DNA from: Laccaria trichodermophora
Taxonomy: Eukaryota > Basidiomycota > Agaricomycetes > Agaricales > Hydnangiaceae
Direction: 5' to 3'
DNA: 64,000 nt
NCBI GenBank assembly: GCA_018417955.1
Contig: JACTVC010000016.1
Coordinates: 124,001 to 188,000 of the forward strand
The stretch's first letter is position 1. Every line of letters starts with the position of its first letter. Below the pieces are notes generated by a model. It was not told where the DNA came from, did not search any database, and saw only the letters and a list, made by a program, of their open reading frames with translations. Position numbers and translations under genes: made by a program. Shown one piece after another: positions 21,184 through 33,301 of this stretch.

Positions 21184-22883
21184 CCGATGGTCAATATCCT
21201 CAATGATATCCAACGCAGCCGCTTCGCCATGCGTCTGATACAAGTACTCACCCACCCACATCACCAGATGATCCTTGAATATACCTTTAATGAGTTGGTG
21301 CAAAAGGTCAGGCACGAGGAGCTCATGGATATCGGCATGTGGAAATCCATGAGTAAATGGCTGGTACAAGTATAAGATGAATGAAACAAGGTAAGCACTA
21401 CAGTATATGTACCACTATGTCGCTTTTGATCCCAAATTGATCCCAAAGAATGCCAGGGTCAAACTTCTTGATGAGAAAGTCAGTCTTTTCATGTGAGCGA
21501 CGGTGGCTCCTGGGACCATCAAGGTTCTCTGGCATCGCATCACACCTATAATATGTAAATCAGTACATGAATGGTGATATCTAGTTGAGAAGGGACTTAC
21601 TTTGGGCACCAACCATAGACAATCCCTGCAAGCCAGACTTGTTCAGGGTAGTCAACTATGTATGGTCCAAGTCCGAAAATTGCACGGCGAAAATGGCCAT
21701 CAGGACATTTGACAACCTTGTATTTCTCCATATAAGGCTTGAGGGGCTCAAAAACGAGCTGCAGACACCGATGGTAGAGCTGGTGGCAAAACCTCTGGAA
21801 TTCTGGGCGCTTTCGTTGGCGTTTGCTGGCTAGCTGACACATGATCAGAACCCAAAATCAAGGGCATAAAAACCCAATAAAAACCATGTACTTTTTGGTA
21901 TTGGAAGGAAAGCAAAAGGGAGGACACCATTTCCATGCCCACGACGAGCCATATTGGAAATGATACCAGGTGAGATATATGTGAGGTGATATTCCTGGTG
22001 ACCAGTAGCAACGGAAACTGTAGTCTTGTCACTCCCAGCAATGACAGGTACAAACATGGAACCATGGGTTGACTTATCGTGCGCGATGGTATCCTGAATT
22101 TTAATATTAGCATACTAGCCTACCTGTATGACAGAGAAACTCACTGCTTCACGAAATGCCCAGTGCCCAGACATCAGGTTTGAGTAAGCGCGATCCCCTT
22201 TGCTGTCAAATTCTTGGTAGGGAATGTAATCAGTTTGCCCATCAAATTCAGAAGTAGCTAATTGTTGCTCAAGAACGTGAAGTGCATCACGCGCGTTGAG
22301 CTCATATGTTTCTTCCATCCAAGCGGGTGGGTTAGCTGGTTTCGGCCCTGCATATGACAACTTGTAACTCCTCCACGGTGCGTCACCAGCCTGAATTGAA
22401 TCAATGGTCTTGTAAAGGTTGTCTGCATTACGCCATGGGACACCATCCTCGGTTGGATGTTCAGAGTTGTGTTTGACAACCGCCGCGCGCCACAGGTCGA
22501 GGCCTTCCAAAATTTCTGATTTTGACAACTGAAGCCGTACATAGTGAAAATATGCCCAGTCGAATTCAAGGCGATCTCTGAAAGGAGCCCAATGATTTTG
22601 TGAGGGATCGTCGACTGGTTCAGCTGGGGGGGGTTGAGGATGTTGTTCTTCTAGAAAGGTGCCATCCTCAGCACATGGTCGGGCTAGCTCCAACAGTCAT
22701 CAGACACCTTCCAACAAGTTCATAGATGTATGACTTACCATTCAGAAATTGGTGGTAAATACGCTTGTGACGAGCCGAATCCTTTGGGAGTGGAATGGAA
22801 GAATGGATGGCATTATGATGACGAGAAAGTCTGCTATGAGAAAGGCACTTCTGCCCACATGTTGGGCAATCAAAGGAGGTCAT
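21184..22883 (-). pseudogene. Plavaka transposase, N-terminal half
   Basis: ATG at 22883 (MTSFDCPTCGQKCLSHSRLS): the start is chosen because it begins the C2H2-type zinc finger C-x2-C...H-x4-H typical of Plavaka N-termini. Further exons carry DPSQNHWAPFRDRLEFDWAY, RSYKLSYAGPKPANPPAWME, HWAFREAVSFSVIQ, MFVPVIAGSDKTTVSVATGH, YHLTYISPGIISNMARR, PYMEKYKVVKCPDGHFRRAI, GPYIVDYPEQVWLAGIVYGW, LDGPRSHRRSHEKTDFLI and ADIHELLVPDLLHQLIKGIF. The last exon ends at ...AAALDIIEDIDHR, where family members continue into the RISAVPP-like block found at 2324. No frameshift was seen in these exons. It is divergent from the gene at 23108, with about 220 bp between the starts. Confidence 0.75.
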
Positions 22884-23107
22884 AGGAAGGGCTTTGGGCG
22901 AATGAGTTGTTGGCAAAAAGAACTTGAGCAGGTTTTAAAATTTGAGCAATGCGAACATATGCTGTGGTGCGGGATACAATCGGACCACATTGTTTGACTT
23001 TTTTCCAGATCATTCCATCGCTTAGAGTCCTGAAGACGTGCCACGTCACTCCTGCCCTTTGACACACAAACACGTATTCATTCCAAAAGCTACCACTACA
23101 ATCTCTC

Positions 23108-25563
23108 ATGCCGAAATCCCATGCCAAAGGTTCTGCCGCAACGAAGAGTGGTCTGGGAGGTCGAAGCAGTGGACCTAAAAGTGTGCCGGACGATGCTCAG
23201 AGTGGAAGCCAGACCGTTGATAGTGGAACTACAAACCTCAGCACTTTGCAGACTGCTAACGATGCAGAATCAGACCCACCACGCCCACACCGAGGTCATC
23301 CAAAGAAGGCCACGACTATTGACGAACCTGACAGCACTGCAAAGGTGGTTGCCTCTCTCGATGTCCCTACACGTAAACGTGTTCGGAAACCCTCAACACC
23401 AGCAGAGGTCGTCACCAGTCAACCTCCACCTAAACGAACCAGGGCAGATAAGGACAACCAGCCAGCACGTCAGCCTGAAAGGTCACCTAACAAAGCTCAG
23501 TTGGCTTCCCAAGACCCACTCCCTGATCGTCCAGGATGCAATGTCCATCCAGTGCTAACAAAACTGAAGCGTCGTACATCACAGGAGGTCGAAGCTGAAC
23601 GCGAAGCGAAGAGGAAGGCGTTAGAAGATAAGATCCGTGAGTTAGAAGATGCAAAGCACCTCCTGGCTCAGATGAATGCGGCTGAAGATGTTGAGGATGC
23701 AGAGATGGGTGAAGCAAACCCCCAACGTCTCTCTGCTGCAGTTCGCAAACAGGGGTATACCGATGTTGCATCCAATAGCGGTGATGAAGAGGATTTTGAT
23801 TTTGAAGGCATCAATGCCATGCCAGACTTGTCCAACAATGAGGAAACTGCTAAAGAAAAGGCGGTAAGTATCAAAAGTCGTCACAAAAGCAACCAACTCA
23901 CAGAAAGTGTGTAGATCAAGAAACCCAAGAAAACACCTAAAGGCACCTTATGTGGGGAGGTTCAAGATATGGTTGAGAGGATACATGCAGGAGGCAATGA
24001 TGGGTGTGAAAGAAAGCGGGTTAAAACAACCGTTCTTGATAATCAGTACGTTTGTTGACACAACGTGATCAATCAATCATCTGATGCCTGGGCCTTAAGC
24101 GTGCCAAAGAAATATCAGCATTCGGGCTTACGAAAAGGTCTGGAATCGCACAAGGCACGAGAAACTCTTGATCCCCTTGTCAGTGGTGGCCTGGGCAACG
24201 AAGATGCTTTCTCAGTTTGTCCTGCCTTTGCTCGCACCAAAGTTCCCCACTTCGGAGTCCGTTCACAGGCTCTTCCTGCTGCCAAAGACCTCAAACGAGA
24301 TCATTCACAGAGAAATGATGTGGGTACCATCTGTTCTCTCGTCACTTCTGATATTCTCTGATAATACAGTACTTAGCTTGTTCTTATACAGGAAGAAAGA
24401 GATGACCCACCTGCCCCTCCAACCAAGGCCAAGGTACAGGTGTTCCTCATTTCAGCGAGACTCTATTCACCTACTAAAAATTGACACAGAACACGGTTAC
24501 CAAGCCTGCAAAACCGACTCAACACTGTCAACCAAATGCTGCGCCAATCATGAATGCTGCACCGACTCCTGGTATCAACAGGAATTTCTTGGAACGATTC
24601 ACCAAAGACTGCCATTGGGCAAAGGTTTTCATCCCATCGCTTATGCACGCGCTCTATGTCTCGCATGAGCCTTTCAAAGATTTTGCTGCCAACTCTCTAG
24701 TATTCTTAACCACAGTTCAGATGGTTTTCGACAAAGTATTTTCGGATGCTGCTGTTGTCTTGTCTACTGGAGACTTGATTACAGCCATGGTACGAAAACC
24801 TCTTGTGATTCAGACCTTTGTAGACATTGACTCCAACTGACCAGGCCTTCAACCGCATCAAAAGTCGACGATCCAAGCTAGGAAGTGCCATCATCGATTT
24901 CATCAAGACATATTTTGAGAGCCCAGGCTTCACCGGCGAACCAGCAAGCATCTGTGAATATGTTCGATGGGCATTATGTCCAGGAGGCCCTGCATATTAT
25001 GCCAAACCCACCCCAAAGGACTGCAAGGTTGCCCCAGATCACCCAGACTTCGTTGTAAGTGATTTACGTCAATCTCTGAGGCTACATGCTCATGAGGCTA
25101 TAGACACCAGATGGTTTTCTGGAATCGCAATTCATCGCACCATTTGCCAAGCAATACATCAACTTTGCTAAGAACTCAATTCTCGACCCTCCCATCACAA
25201 ATAAGAACCCACCAGAAGGCCTTTACGCTATGATATTGACTTCAGTACGATTTGATTCTTGATCTCCTGATTCTTAGTTTGATTTTTTCGTCTTGAAAGG
25301 TTGAACGAGGTTTCACCACGCACATCAATGGCAGCTTCACTGCACCTCCTCACTTCAACCACGACAACTGTTGGAGGCCCCTCCAAGATTTCCTCAAGAA
25401 TATTGAGAAAATTAAAGAAAGCCGATGGAATGCTATCCTTCAATTTCAACATGTTGATGAAGATGAAACTGTCGACAACGACCATGACAAGGAGGTTAAC
25501 CAGTCCATAATATCTGCCTACCATGCGGGGATGTACATTCCTTCCAGCCCACTCAAGCCGTAA
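23108..25563 (+). CDS. Uncharacterised protein divergent from the Plavaka transposase (possible accessory gene)
   Basis: ATG at 23108 (MPKSHAKGSAATKSGLGG). The first exon, about 265 codons, is basic and low-complexity with a coiled-coil stretch (EVEAEREAKRKALEDKIREL) and then an acidic region. Later exons give a conserved-looking globular part: INRNFLERFTKDCHWAKVFI, SLMHALYVSHEPFKDFAANS, RIKSRRSKLGSAIIDFIKTY, then FLESQFIAPFAKQYINFAKN and ERGFTTHINGSFTAPPHFNH, ending SPLKP-stop at 25561-25563. I join at least five exons by GT-AG introns without meeting a frame break in the 3' half, so the gene may be functional. Similar proteins recur in Agaricomycetes, but I know no function. Head-to-head placement with the transposase suggests shared promoter and shared mobility. 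Confidence 0.55.
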
Positions 25564-26355
25564 ACTCATTTTAAATGCATTACGAAGTCAACTCCTTGTA
25601 GATAACAATTTACATATGCTTCTTGTAGGTTTCGTAGGTTCTGTCAGTTTCTCAGGTTTCCGTAGCACTTAGATCTGAGAGGTTTCCTGGGAATCGGACA
25701 TGGGTTTCCATGTTCCGATGTTTTCTAGTTTTTTCTAGTTTTTTCTGGTTTTTTCTGGTTTCCTGGGTTGAGAAACCGCTGGAAACCAAAATGCTTAATT
25801 ACTGATGGGGCGGTTGGACCTCCTCCCAAATTTTAACTTGTGAATCAATTCTCAATCGACATCGGCACCCAAAAACAGTTTTGTTTAAGCTGGTCATGGT
25901 GAAGACTCCTCAATTCCATTTTGCCGGAACATCTCATCTTTATTCTCCTCCAACTGATAGAGCTGTTGTATGACATTTAGTATGTGGTTTGATCCCTTAT
26001 TCAATTGGTCAATGTTCGTGTAATAAATTAGGGAGTGGATATGTAGCTTGCAGATTGCCTAAGAAATCGGCAAAGGCCAAAAACTTTCAAACCCAAGGGC
26101 AATACCGGGAAGTGTGCATAAATGCATATATTCTGACATTGCCATTGCCAGTCTACATCTGGATTCTGTGAACGACAAGCAAATGCCATCCACCTCCGTA
26201 AATTACCAAGGGAACTGTTATGACCCCCTTACCACAGAATACCCAAAATCATATTAAACAGCCTCGACATTCTTTTCTGGATTGTTCCTCATTCTTTTCC
26301 TGGAATATTCTTTCATAGACTAGAATGTTTAGTCAGATCATAGATGCTCGTAAAA
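25564..26355. other. Intergenic with TTTTCTAGTT tandem tract
   Basis: At about 25720-25765, TTTTCTAGTT and TTTTCTGGTT repeat in tandem within a GGTTTC/GAAACC-rich stretch that may mark the edge of the Plavaka element. From about 25805 the sequence matches 58640 onward (segmental duplication). No gene was seen. Confidence 0.5.
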
Positions 26356-29349
26356 CTAGCAACTTAAATGTGATAAATTCAAGGAATGTACTGTTGTGGG
26401 ACAGACAGAAACTTTGTGCATCCATTCATCAGGTACCTGTTCTGCCTCATTGATATGTTCATCATATATGACTGGTCTGGTCTGGGAAGGATGATACGTG
26501 TAACCACCATCTTTCGCGATGATCATAGCTTGATAAAGAGTGAACAAGGCACCCAGGTTGATGATCGTTATTGGAATCAAAAAGCCGATATTCGCATTCG
26601 TCATGAGCCAGCTGTATACCTCGTATCTCAAGTGTCCAGTCACCTGGCGAAAGCAAGAGGGGGGGGGGGGGTACGTGTTTGATAAAATAACCGAAAGTAG
26701 GTTACCTGAGAGGTGACACAACGTCCAAAGATAAAAAGGGAATAGAATAATTGACAGGACAAACCTCATACTCAATTATGCCTTGGATCATCTTTTCATA
26801 CAAACTTAGATACTGAGCAGGCTCCACATCTGCTGGCAGGTCAAACGATTTAAGTCCCAAGTTAACAATCGTTTCTGCAAAGAGATTGGTATCATAGTTT
26901 TGGGAGCCCAATATGAGTTGCCCAAGTCCAACCAACGCATTATTGATGAGTGTAGAAAATGTAAGGGTCTGTCTGGCAACGAGAATCCATTTTCATTCTC
27001 ATTTTCATCTTCATTTGATGGCTGACAAATTGGGTCACATACCAAATTGGGCAACAACGATAACTGGGCTCCTTGCACAACCCACATTCTGTTGTTATAT
27101 TTTCTATGTACAACACAGTAAGTTTCTACTGTCAGCTATAGTATGTATTTCTTTTCAATTTTTATTTAGCAAAAATCATGCATATTTACTCTATTCATGT
27201 AAATTACATACAACCAATCTTGATTTAAACTACCTACTTGTTGGTTTTGCACCCATAGGCTGCTGTGATACCTATAAAAGAGCCTATGGCATAACTTGAT
27301 GGGTAAGGAACAGAAAAATTTGCTCCCCATAAGTACATATTTATTAAATGTAGTTGGAATGTAGTCAGGTTTCTGTTGCTGTTCAAAATTAATTCTTACA
27401 GAAATGCTTTAAGAAGAAATAACAAAGTTTCCTGTTCCTTACCCATCAAGTTATGCCATAGGCTTTACTATAGGTATTACAGCAGCCTATGGGTGCAAAA
27501 CCAACAAGTAGGTAGTTTAAATAAAGATTGGTTGTATGTAATTTACATGAATAAAGTAAATATGCATGATTTTTGCTAAATAAAAATTGAAAAGAAATAC
27601 ATACTATAGCTGACAGTAGAAACTTACTGTGTTGTACATAGAAAATATAACAACAGAATGTGGGTTGTGCAAGGAGCCCAGTTATCGTTGTTGCCCAATT
27701 TGGTGTGTGACCCAATTTGTCAGCCATCAAATGAAGATGAAAATGAGAATGAAAATGGATTCTTGTTGCCAGACAGACCCTAATCGGAGAGGATGTGTTT
27801 GCCTCTGTAGCAGAGAAAATGTCTTCAGTAGACCAGTACTTCACTGAGTACATGGCGGATTGTATCAGGTTTATGACGCAAGTGATATTCCCAACCAAAT
27901 CTTGATAACCAAGGACCCCAGTTAGATAGATAGTATAAGAAGTCAGAGTCTCATCCTGGCATGCCCAGTAAACTAACGTAGAGCTGGTCAAAGGTGACTG
28001 AGGAGCTGGAATATTTATCAAAACATCCATTTTCCCTTGGTCAGTGCAGCTGACATTGTAGGTTACAGCCATAATATCAAAGTTGGTGGGATCCACAGCC
28101 AACGGAACAAATGAAAAGGGATGTGTTTGAGTGTAAGTGCAACTCATGTTGCTCTTCAGACCTTGTTGATTGAGGGTGTAGTCGTATGAGATCACTCCTC
28201 CAAGTGCTGCCACCCCTACTTTCTGATCTGAGAGAGGGGAATTAAGATGTTCGATCACAGGTACGCCGTTGGGACCAAGAGGCAAGATAAGATGCCTTGC
28301 ACAGATCCTTGAAAATGAAGTCCAGTCTTGGTGCCAAGTTGATCAAAAGTAAGAATTTCAGTGTTGTTCGTAAGTGACTCTATAACCTAAGATAGGAATT
28401 ATTCAATTATCATTAATTAATCAAGTCAATCTTCAGTGATGGAGTCTTTCCAACTTACTTTACCGCGACCGGCATCTAGCAAATCAACCACTTCAGACCC
28501 TCCAAAACAGCCACTTAATGCCAAACCAGCAAAAATCTGAGAGCAACAGGTACAAGTGAGCATAGTTAGTGCCGCTTACTCAGGATACATTTAACTTACT
28601 ATCCAGTCACTGCACTGATTGCCAGAATCCAGCGTCAGGTTCTTTTTAGACCAGGAAAGACAATTGGGATTAGTCGATGAAAAGTCAAGCTCAATTCCTG
28701 TCAGAACGGCCGTCCAATTGAACGAGGTGGGAGTGAGGAGAGTAGTGGTACTTGATATCAAGTGCAGAAAGACGAAGGCACAAATGACCACTGAGAGTGC
28801 GGGCAACCACCTATCTTTGGTCATCAGGTATTTTGCATCTTTCACACTCTTGCCCCAAGGCCATGTCTGATGTCTGAATGCTAATAGCACTGTCAGGTCA
28901 AAGGGCCGACTTGGTTTGCGATATGTGACCAACTCCTGGGCAAAGTGAATGATAGCAAGGGAAAATAGTTCACCGATGATCAGGGAGATAATGCTGGAAA
29001 TGAATGTAATGAAATAGGTGGTGGCCTGAGGGTGGTTCCCGACGACCTTGGAGAGATGGTTGTTCATCTGTAAACCTCACTTGGCCTACACCACGCCAAA
29101 GAAAATCCAAGGCCAAATAAGCATGATAGCAATGCCGATAACCGAAAGGATATCACACATGCTAGTGCCCGAGTTCGCCTTAGCCTCTTCTTCCACAGTT
29201 TCATCTGATAGGCCATATGTTAGCACGAATCAGATATTGAAGAAACAAAGCCGACCAGAGGTATGATTGCTTTTTGTCTCTGGACTCTGCAGCCTGTGAG
29301 TGGCCAGGGTCGATGGAGGAGAGTACAGCAGTTCCAATTCGAACTGCAT
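26356..29349 (-). pseudogene. Four-TM membrane protein family, copy A (broken)
   Basis: It is homologous to the intact genes at 34243-36695 and 59030-61165. The start at 29349 reads MQFELELLYS. TM segments include AIMLIWPWIFFGVV, TTYFITFISSIISLIIGELF and ALSVVICAFVFLHLI. An extracellular-type domain follows (MPLGPNGVPVIEHLNSPLSD, YDYTLNQQGLKSNMSC), and a last TM, FLIPITIINLGALFTLYQAM, precedes the tail. Two in-frame stops lie in the first exon, near 29080-29095, where copy C reads VWAKGGVQM. A MITE at 26965-27780 splits the ectodomain exon between ATEANTSSPI and TFSTLINNALVGLG. A poly-G run at about 26660 sits at an intron edge. The function of the family is unknown to me. Confidence 0.7.
26965..27780. 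mobile_element. PIF/Harbinger-like (Tourist-type) MITE
   Basis: The 816-bp element starts GGGTCTGTCTGGCAACGAGA and ends with its inverted copy. It is flanked by TAA on both sides (26962-26964 and 27781-27783). A 3-bp TAA duplication and GGG(T/C)-type ends fit PIF/Harbinger. The arms of about 350 bp pair around a loop near 27320-27425. The paralogue at about 59630 reads straight through the empty site (ATGTAATTGGATAGG), confirming both borders. It encodes no transposase. Confidence 0.85.
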
Positions 29350-30830
29350 CAGGTGAACATCCTCGATGAGAGGCGAATGAGAGTCAAGGATGGAGAATCC
29401 TGCAAACAGAAGGGAAGAAATTATTCATATCTTCCCCTGCAAGACACAGATTTAAGAATCTAAGCACACCTTAGGAATGTGTTTATCCATGTGGGGGCAA
29501 TGGGGAGTAAGCAGCTAATGCTAGTTCAAGCTTGAAATGAATTCAGGACATGATGGGAGCTGTATCCGGATATTTCGTCTTCTTTCTTCAAGCCGTTCAT
29601 TATCTGTGGTCAAATCGTAAGTGCAAACATCACTTACGAGTATAACAGACTTGGATAAGCTCGATTCTCTGCATCACAACAATCAGCCAGGATAGAGTTT
29701 GAGATTTTGAGATCTTCGTACGACAAGTTCCACACTCGATGAAACTTAGACCAACCCATTGCCGCACAGGAGAGTTCTGTCGCCGACTGTGTCAGAGTTA
29801 AATTTGTATATGGATGGTAGTGCCTTGACTTGCCAGCATCAGTCCTTCAACCCTTCCTGTCAGACCTCAGCAATGAGGCCTGAGCGCTTGAAGGACATCC
29901 TATCTCCGCCTTTCATATCTGTAATCATGCGACCATGATCGCAGCAAAATGTGATATGGTGATTCAGTAGCCAGTCCACCAATGACATTGCAGATTCAGC
30001 AACAAAAACAGCCTGGCTCATATTGAGAAACCACTGAAACCACCTCAGGTTGATTCAAACGAAATCGCACCTTTCTGTTGCACTGCATGTTCATGCTCTG
30101 GGAACCTCTAGTTCAAGCAAAGACTTTGTGGAGGCCATGGGAAAGGAAATCATGAATGTTTATAGAAGAAATCATCTGAATCAATTAGAAGACCATGAGT
30201 ACATGCAGAGACCAATTCAAGTCAAGGAGCTGAAACCTCCTGAGGAGTCTTTTCGCATGCTTGACTACATTTGCAATGCATATATCCAATCCGTTCCTGG
30301 AGTCGACCTGCTGAGGAGTTTTTGACAGGTCTCAACCCGCTATTATTTGCCACAGAAAGTTTCCAGTGTAAGCGTTGCCTCTTGAACTGAGCACGACAAA
30401 GGCCACAGGCTAGGTGGCGACGCAGCTTCATACGTCAAGCACGACCATGGCATTCCCTACGTTTTCCGAGCATAGGTAGGAAAAAGAAACATGTTCCTGA
30501 AAGTACCATTAGGATCTGCATCAAAACCCACTCAAAGCAACAAGAATGTACTCAACCACACCTCCCTCAGTAGCGAAGGGGGAAAGTCACCTATCGAAAC
30601 AGATATCAGTCCGATCACATACCTGAAACGAAATTGAGAAACAGACCTATGCACAGACCCTCTCTGACAACTCTTGCATCTTCAAGGATTCAATGGTCAA
30701 CCACTGCGCTCAGCCCATTTATGCCCCACGGAGTCAGCAAGTAACTCAAGCTGTTTGGAGTGTGTTGCGCCTAGGACAACGGAGTCGATAGCCTATATCC
30801 TTGACCAGGAGGGATCTGATGAAAGAGGTA
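29350..30830. other. Duplicated non-coding or decayed sequence
   Basis: It aligns with 61200-62650, and parts of it with 53770-54070 (for example TATGCCCCACGGAGTC and GTCGATAGCCTATATCC). Both strands hold only short frames that are not kept between copies, so I call no gene. Confidence 0.5.
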
Positions 30831-31519
30831 CAGTCATGGACAAACAAAGATGACAATTTCAGTAGCTTGGGAAGAAATGAATATTTTGACAATCTGACTT
30901 CAGATTCAAACTCAGGATGCGAAACTACATCCAAAAACACCCCTCTAAAGTTTTTCCCACGAGGGATTGGGTTGGCCAAAATTTTTGACAATTTTTGTCG
31001 TTTCGTAGGGGTCTTCAACAGGTCTTGGGACCCCCCTGGCAGGCTCCCAATGCTGGTGGTCATTTAAAAATTGAGTGGCACTTGCTAAACATTGTAATTC
31101 TGATCAGAAGTTAATAATATGCATGTGTTGAAGGTGGGGAGGGGAAGGGGATCAACAGGCCAGGGTCCATTGAGGGTCTGTGAGGGTGGGAAGACCCTGA
31201 GTTGCCATTTTAGGTGGTTTAAAATCATTTTTTTCTACAAGAACAGCTCGTCAGATTTTTCCCAAACTTCAGGATCAGATACAGAATTGAAAAAGGAGTC
31301 GATTGCACTATTTTTCATAATTTTAAGGGTTCGTTCAGGGTCCGGCCAATATTTTTGGGCTAAAATTTCCCATTTCATCGATTTCGAAAAATCGGCTCGT
31401 GTAAATCAAAGCATTGGGTCCTAATCTTCACGTTTCTGCAATAAAAAGTAATATTGAGGGTTATGCAGGGTCCCCATCTCACAATCACCAAAATTGTTGT
31501 CTTTGTTTGTCCGCGACTG
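30831..31519. mobile_element. Mariner-type element, second family
   Basis: A 689-bp element flanked by TA (30829-30830 and 31520-31521). The left end is CAGTCATGGACAAACAAAGA; the right end read inward is CAGTCGCGGACAAACAAAGA. No transposase ORF was seen. It is absent at the corresponding place in the duplicated copy (about 62658). CAGT ends plus TA indicate Tc1/mariner. Confidence 0.75.
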
Positions 31520-32715
31520 TACTTTCGAGGAATATTGCGCGTTACATGAGCGTGGATAGGTAACTGCAGGATAAACAAAGGGGCCCAGGGCGTGGCCGAC
31601 AGAAGTAACGCAACCAAGATAGCTGAAAACGTTGCCCACGTCCGAGATGAAGGTGATGATGTCGACAAGATCGTCGTATGGGCCCGCATTGAGTTTTTGG
31701 TTAGGCGACGAGGGGGAGAGAGAGGCATGGAGAATGCTGCAGGAGTAGGGGACCTACAAGGCCAACAAGCTCCCTGTGCGGTGCGTGTCTTGGCGCTGAA
31801 GGGTGGTGATTCATTAAAGTCGACACAAGTCGAGGATGACACGCTCAACATGACTTTCACATCACTCTCAACAGAACAACCATCATCAACTTTACTCTTG
31901 CAAGTTGCTCGACGCAGCTTTCTCACACAGTCTCCTCTCCGGGTCATTCGAAAGGTCCTGCTCAACAAGACTCGGCCTCCCTAGTCAACTTGAGCCTCTC
32001 CACCTCCCATCTCCGCGTAACCCCCCCTCGTGGTGTGGACGAAGGGAAACCATTCTGCGCGCCATTATAACACTCCTAACGCCCGCCCTGCGTTCACCAC
32101 CAAAGCGAAATGCTCCAATGCATTTGAGGCTTTCTGGGATCGCTTGTTGCTCTCCAACCAGATATGGAAGATGCAACGACAGATTGACTAGCTAGAGAGG
32201 AGGAAATGAAGCGGTCGAAGGTGCCTGCTGTTATGCGTGCAGCGAAGCGTGCGGAAGGAGAGGGTTGTGAAGGATCTTATTTGAGAGTCGAAGGAGGGCA
32301 AGCGGGTTGTTGGACAGATGAAGGAGGCGTATGAGCGTAAGCTCTTGGAGTTGGCGGGAGAATGGAGCCGGGAGTGCAGAAAGATCGCCAGGAGTTTGAC
32401 GTACATCTTCTTTGATCGAGTTCTTTGAAGTCCGCGAGGACTTGGTTGGATCTGGCTACGAGGTCGTGAGGGTGCGGATGGGGTGATGTGTGCTGGTGCG
32501 TTGCGGGTGAAGATGTGGTGAGGGCGCAGCTCAGTTGGGGCAGAGTGAATTCCGAATCTTAGTCTCGGATGGGGAGTAGGGGTGCTTTTACCCATGGATG
32601 TAGTCCGATGCTGAGTGGAAGGAGGGGAATGCGACGCCGATAAAAGAGCGATTGCTGTCCGTGAATTGTACCCACATTGAAGTGACCCGTCGGCGTCAAC
32701 ATTTCAAGGTTTTTG
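31520..32715. other. Unresolved stretch with short coding-like frames
   Basis: Plus-strand codons at 32021-32188 read AFEAFWDRLLLSNQIWKMQR and then stop. A helical KEAYERKLLELAGEWSREC frame follows at about 32310-32390. On the minus strand, DVGNVFSYLGCVTSVGHALG is open near 31560-31640. None joins into a convincing gene model, and I recognise no family. This is probably a decayed gene or genes. Confidence 0.25.
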
Positions 32716-32719
32716 GTTC

Positions 32720-33301
32720 AGCTTGGGGTTGGGCTAGAAGACATCCAAGTATTAACAGCCGGATAATGTGTGAAGAAAGAACGTTGTCTGTACCTGGTGC
32801 ATAACGTGGATGAGCGCAGCGTAAAAAGGGTCACGGTTGAAATTGGACATGTGTGCTGGAGCCATAAACACGAAGGAGGGATTAGATGAGAATTGCCACT
32901 GACCGAACTTGATCGTCCTAATTGCTGAGGTAGCATTGTTGAGCTATGTTCGTTGATCTGATGCCATTGAATGAGGGACGAATCGAGTACACGACATCAG
33001 CATCGCGGTCACCAAATACCACGTATCCTCAATCCCCCGCCAGACGATTCTGTCCGAACCCATTGCTCACCACAAGCATCTCTCTGTGTGTGAATGTGTG
33101 AATGCATTGCTGTGACGCCAAATAGCCCGTGGTGCAGGGAAGGAGGAGTGCTGCCACAAGTTGCACATAGCATATAAGATATGCCGGGGTCTTCAGGGCC
33201 CGGGGGACTTGAACAGGATGTATGTGGTGTTCGTCTTCGAATTGAGCCGGAAGGTACCGCTCGCAATCCGCCACCGTCCTAACCTTTGAGGGGAGAGCCA
33301 T
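32720..33301 (-). CDS. Hypothetical gene in the duplicated block
   Basis: ATG at 33301 reads MALPSKVRTVADCERYLPAQ, then FEDEHHIHPVQVPRALKTPA and a hydrophobic YLICYVQLVAALLLPCTTGY, a possible membrane segment. Downstream an exon-like stretch (about 32810-32940) reads TIKFGQWQFSSNPSFVFMAP and FNRDPFYAALIHVMHQ, followed by a GT...AG intron at about 32750-32800. I do not recognise the family. The second copy at 63210-63632 keeps MALPSKVRT but has an early stop. The model is incomplete and exon joins are uncertain. Confidence 0.3.
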
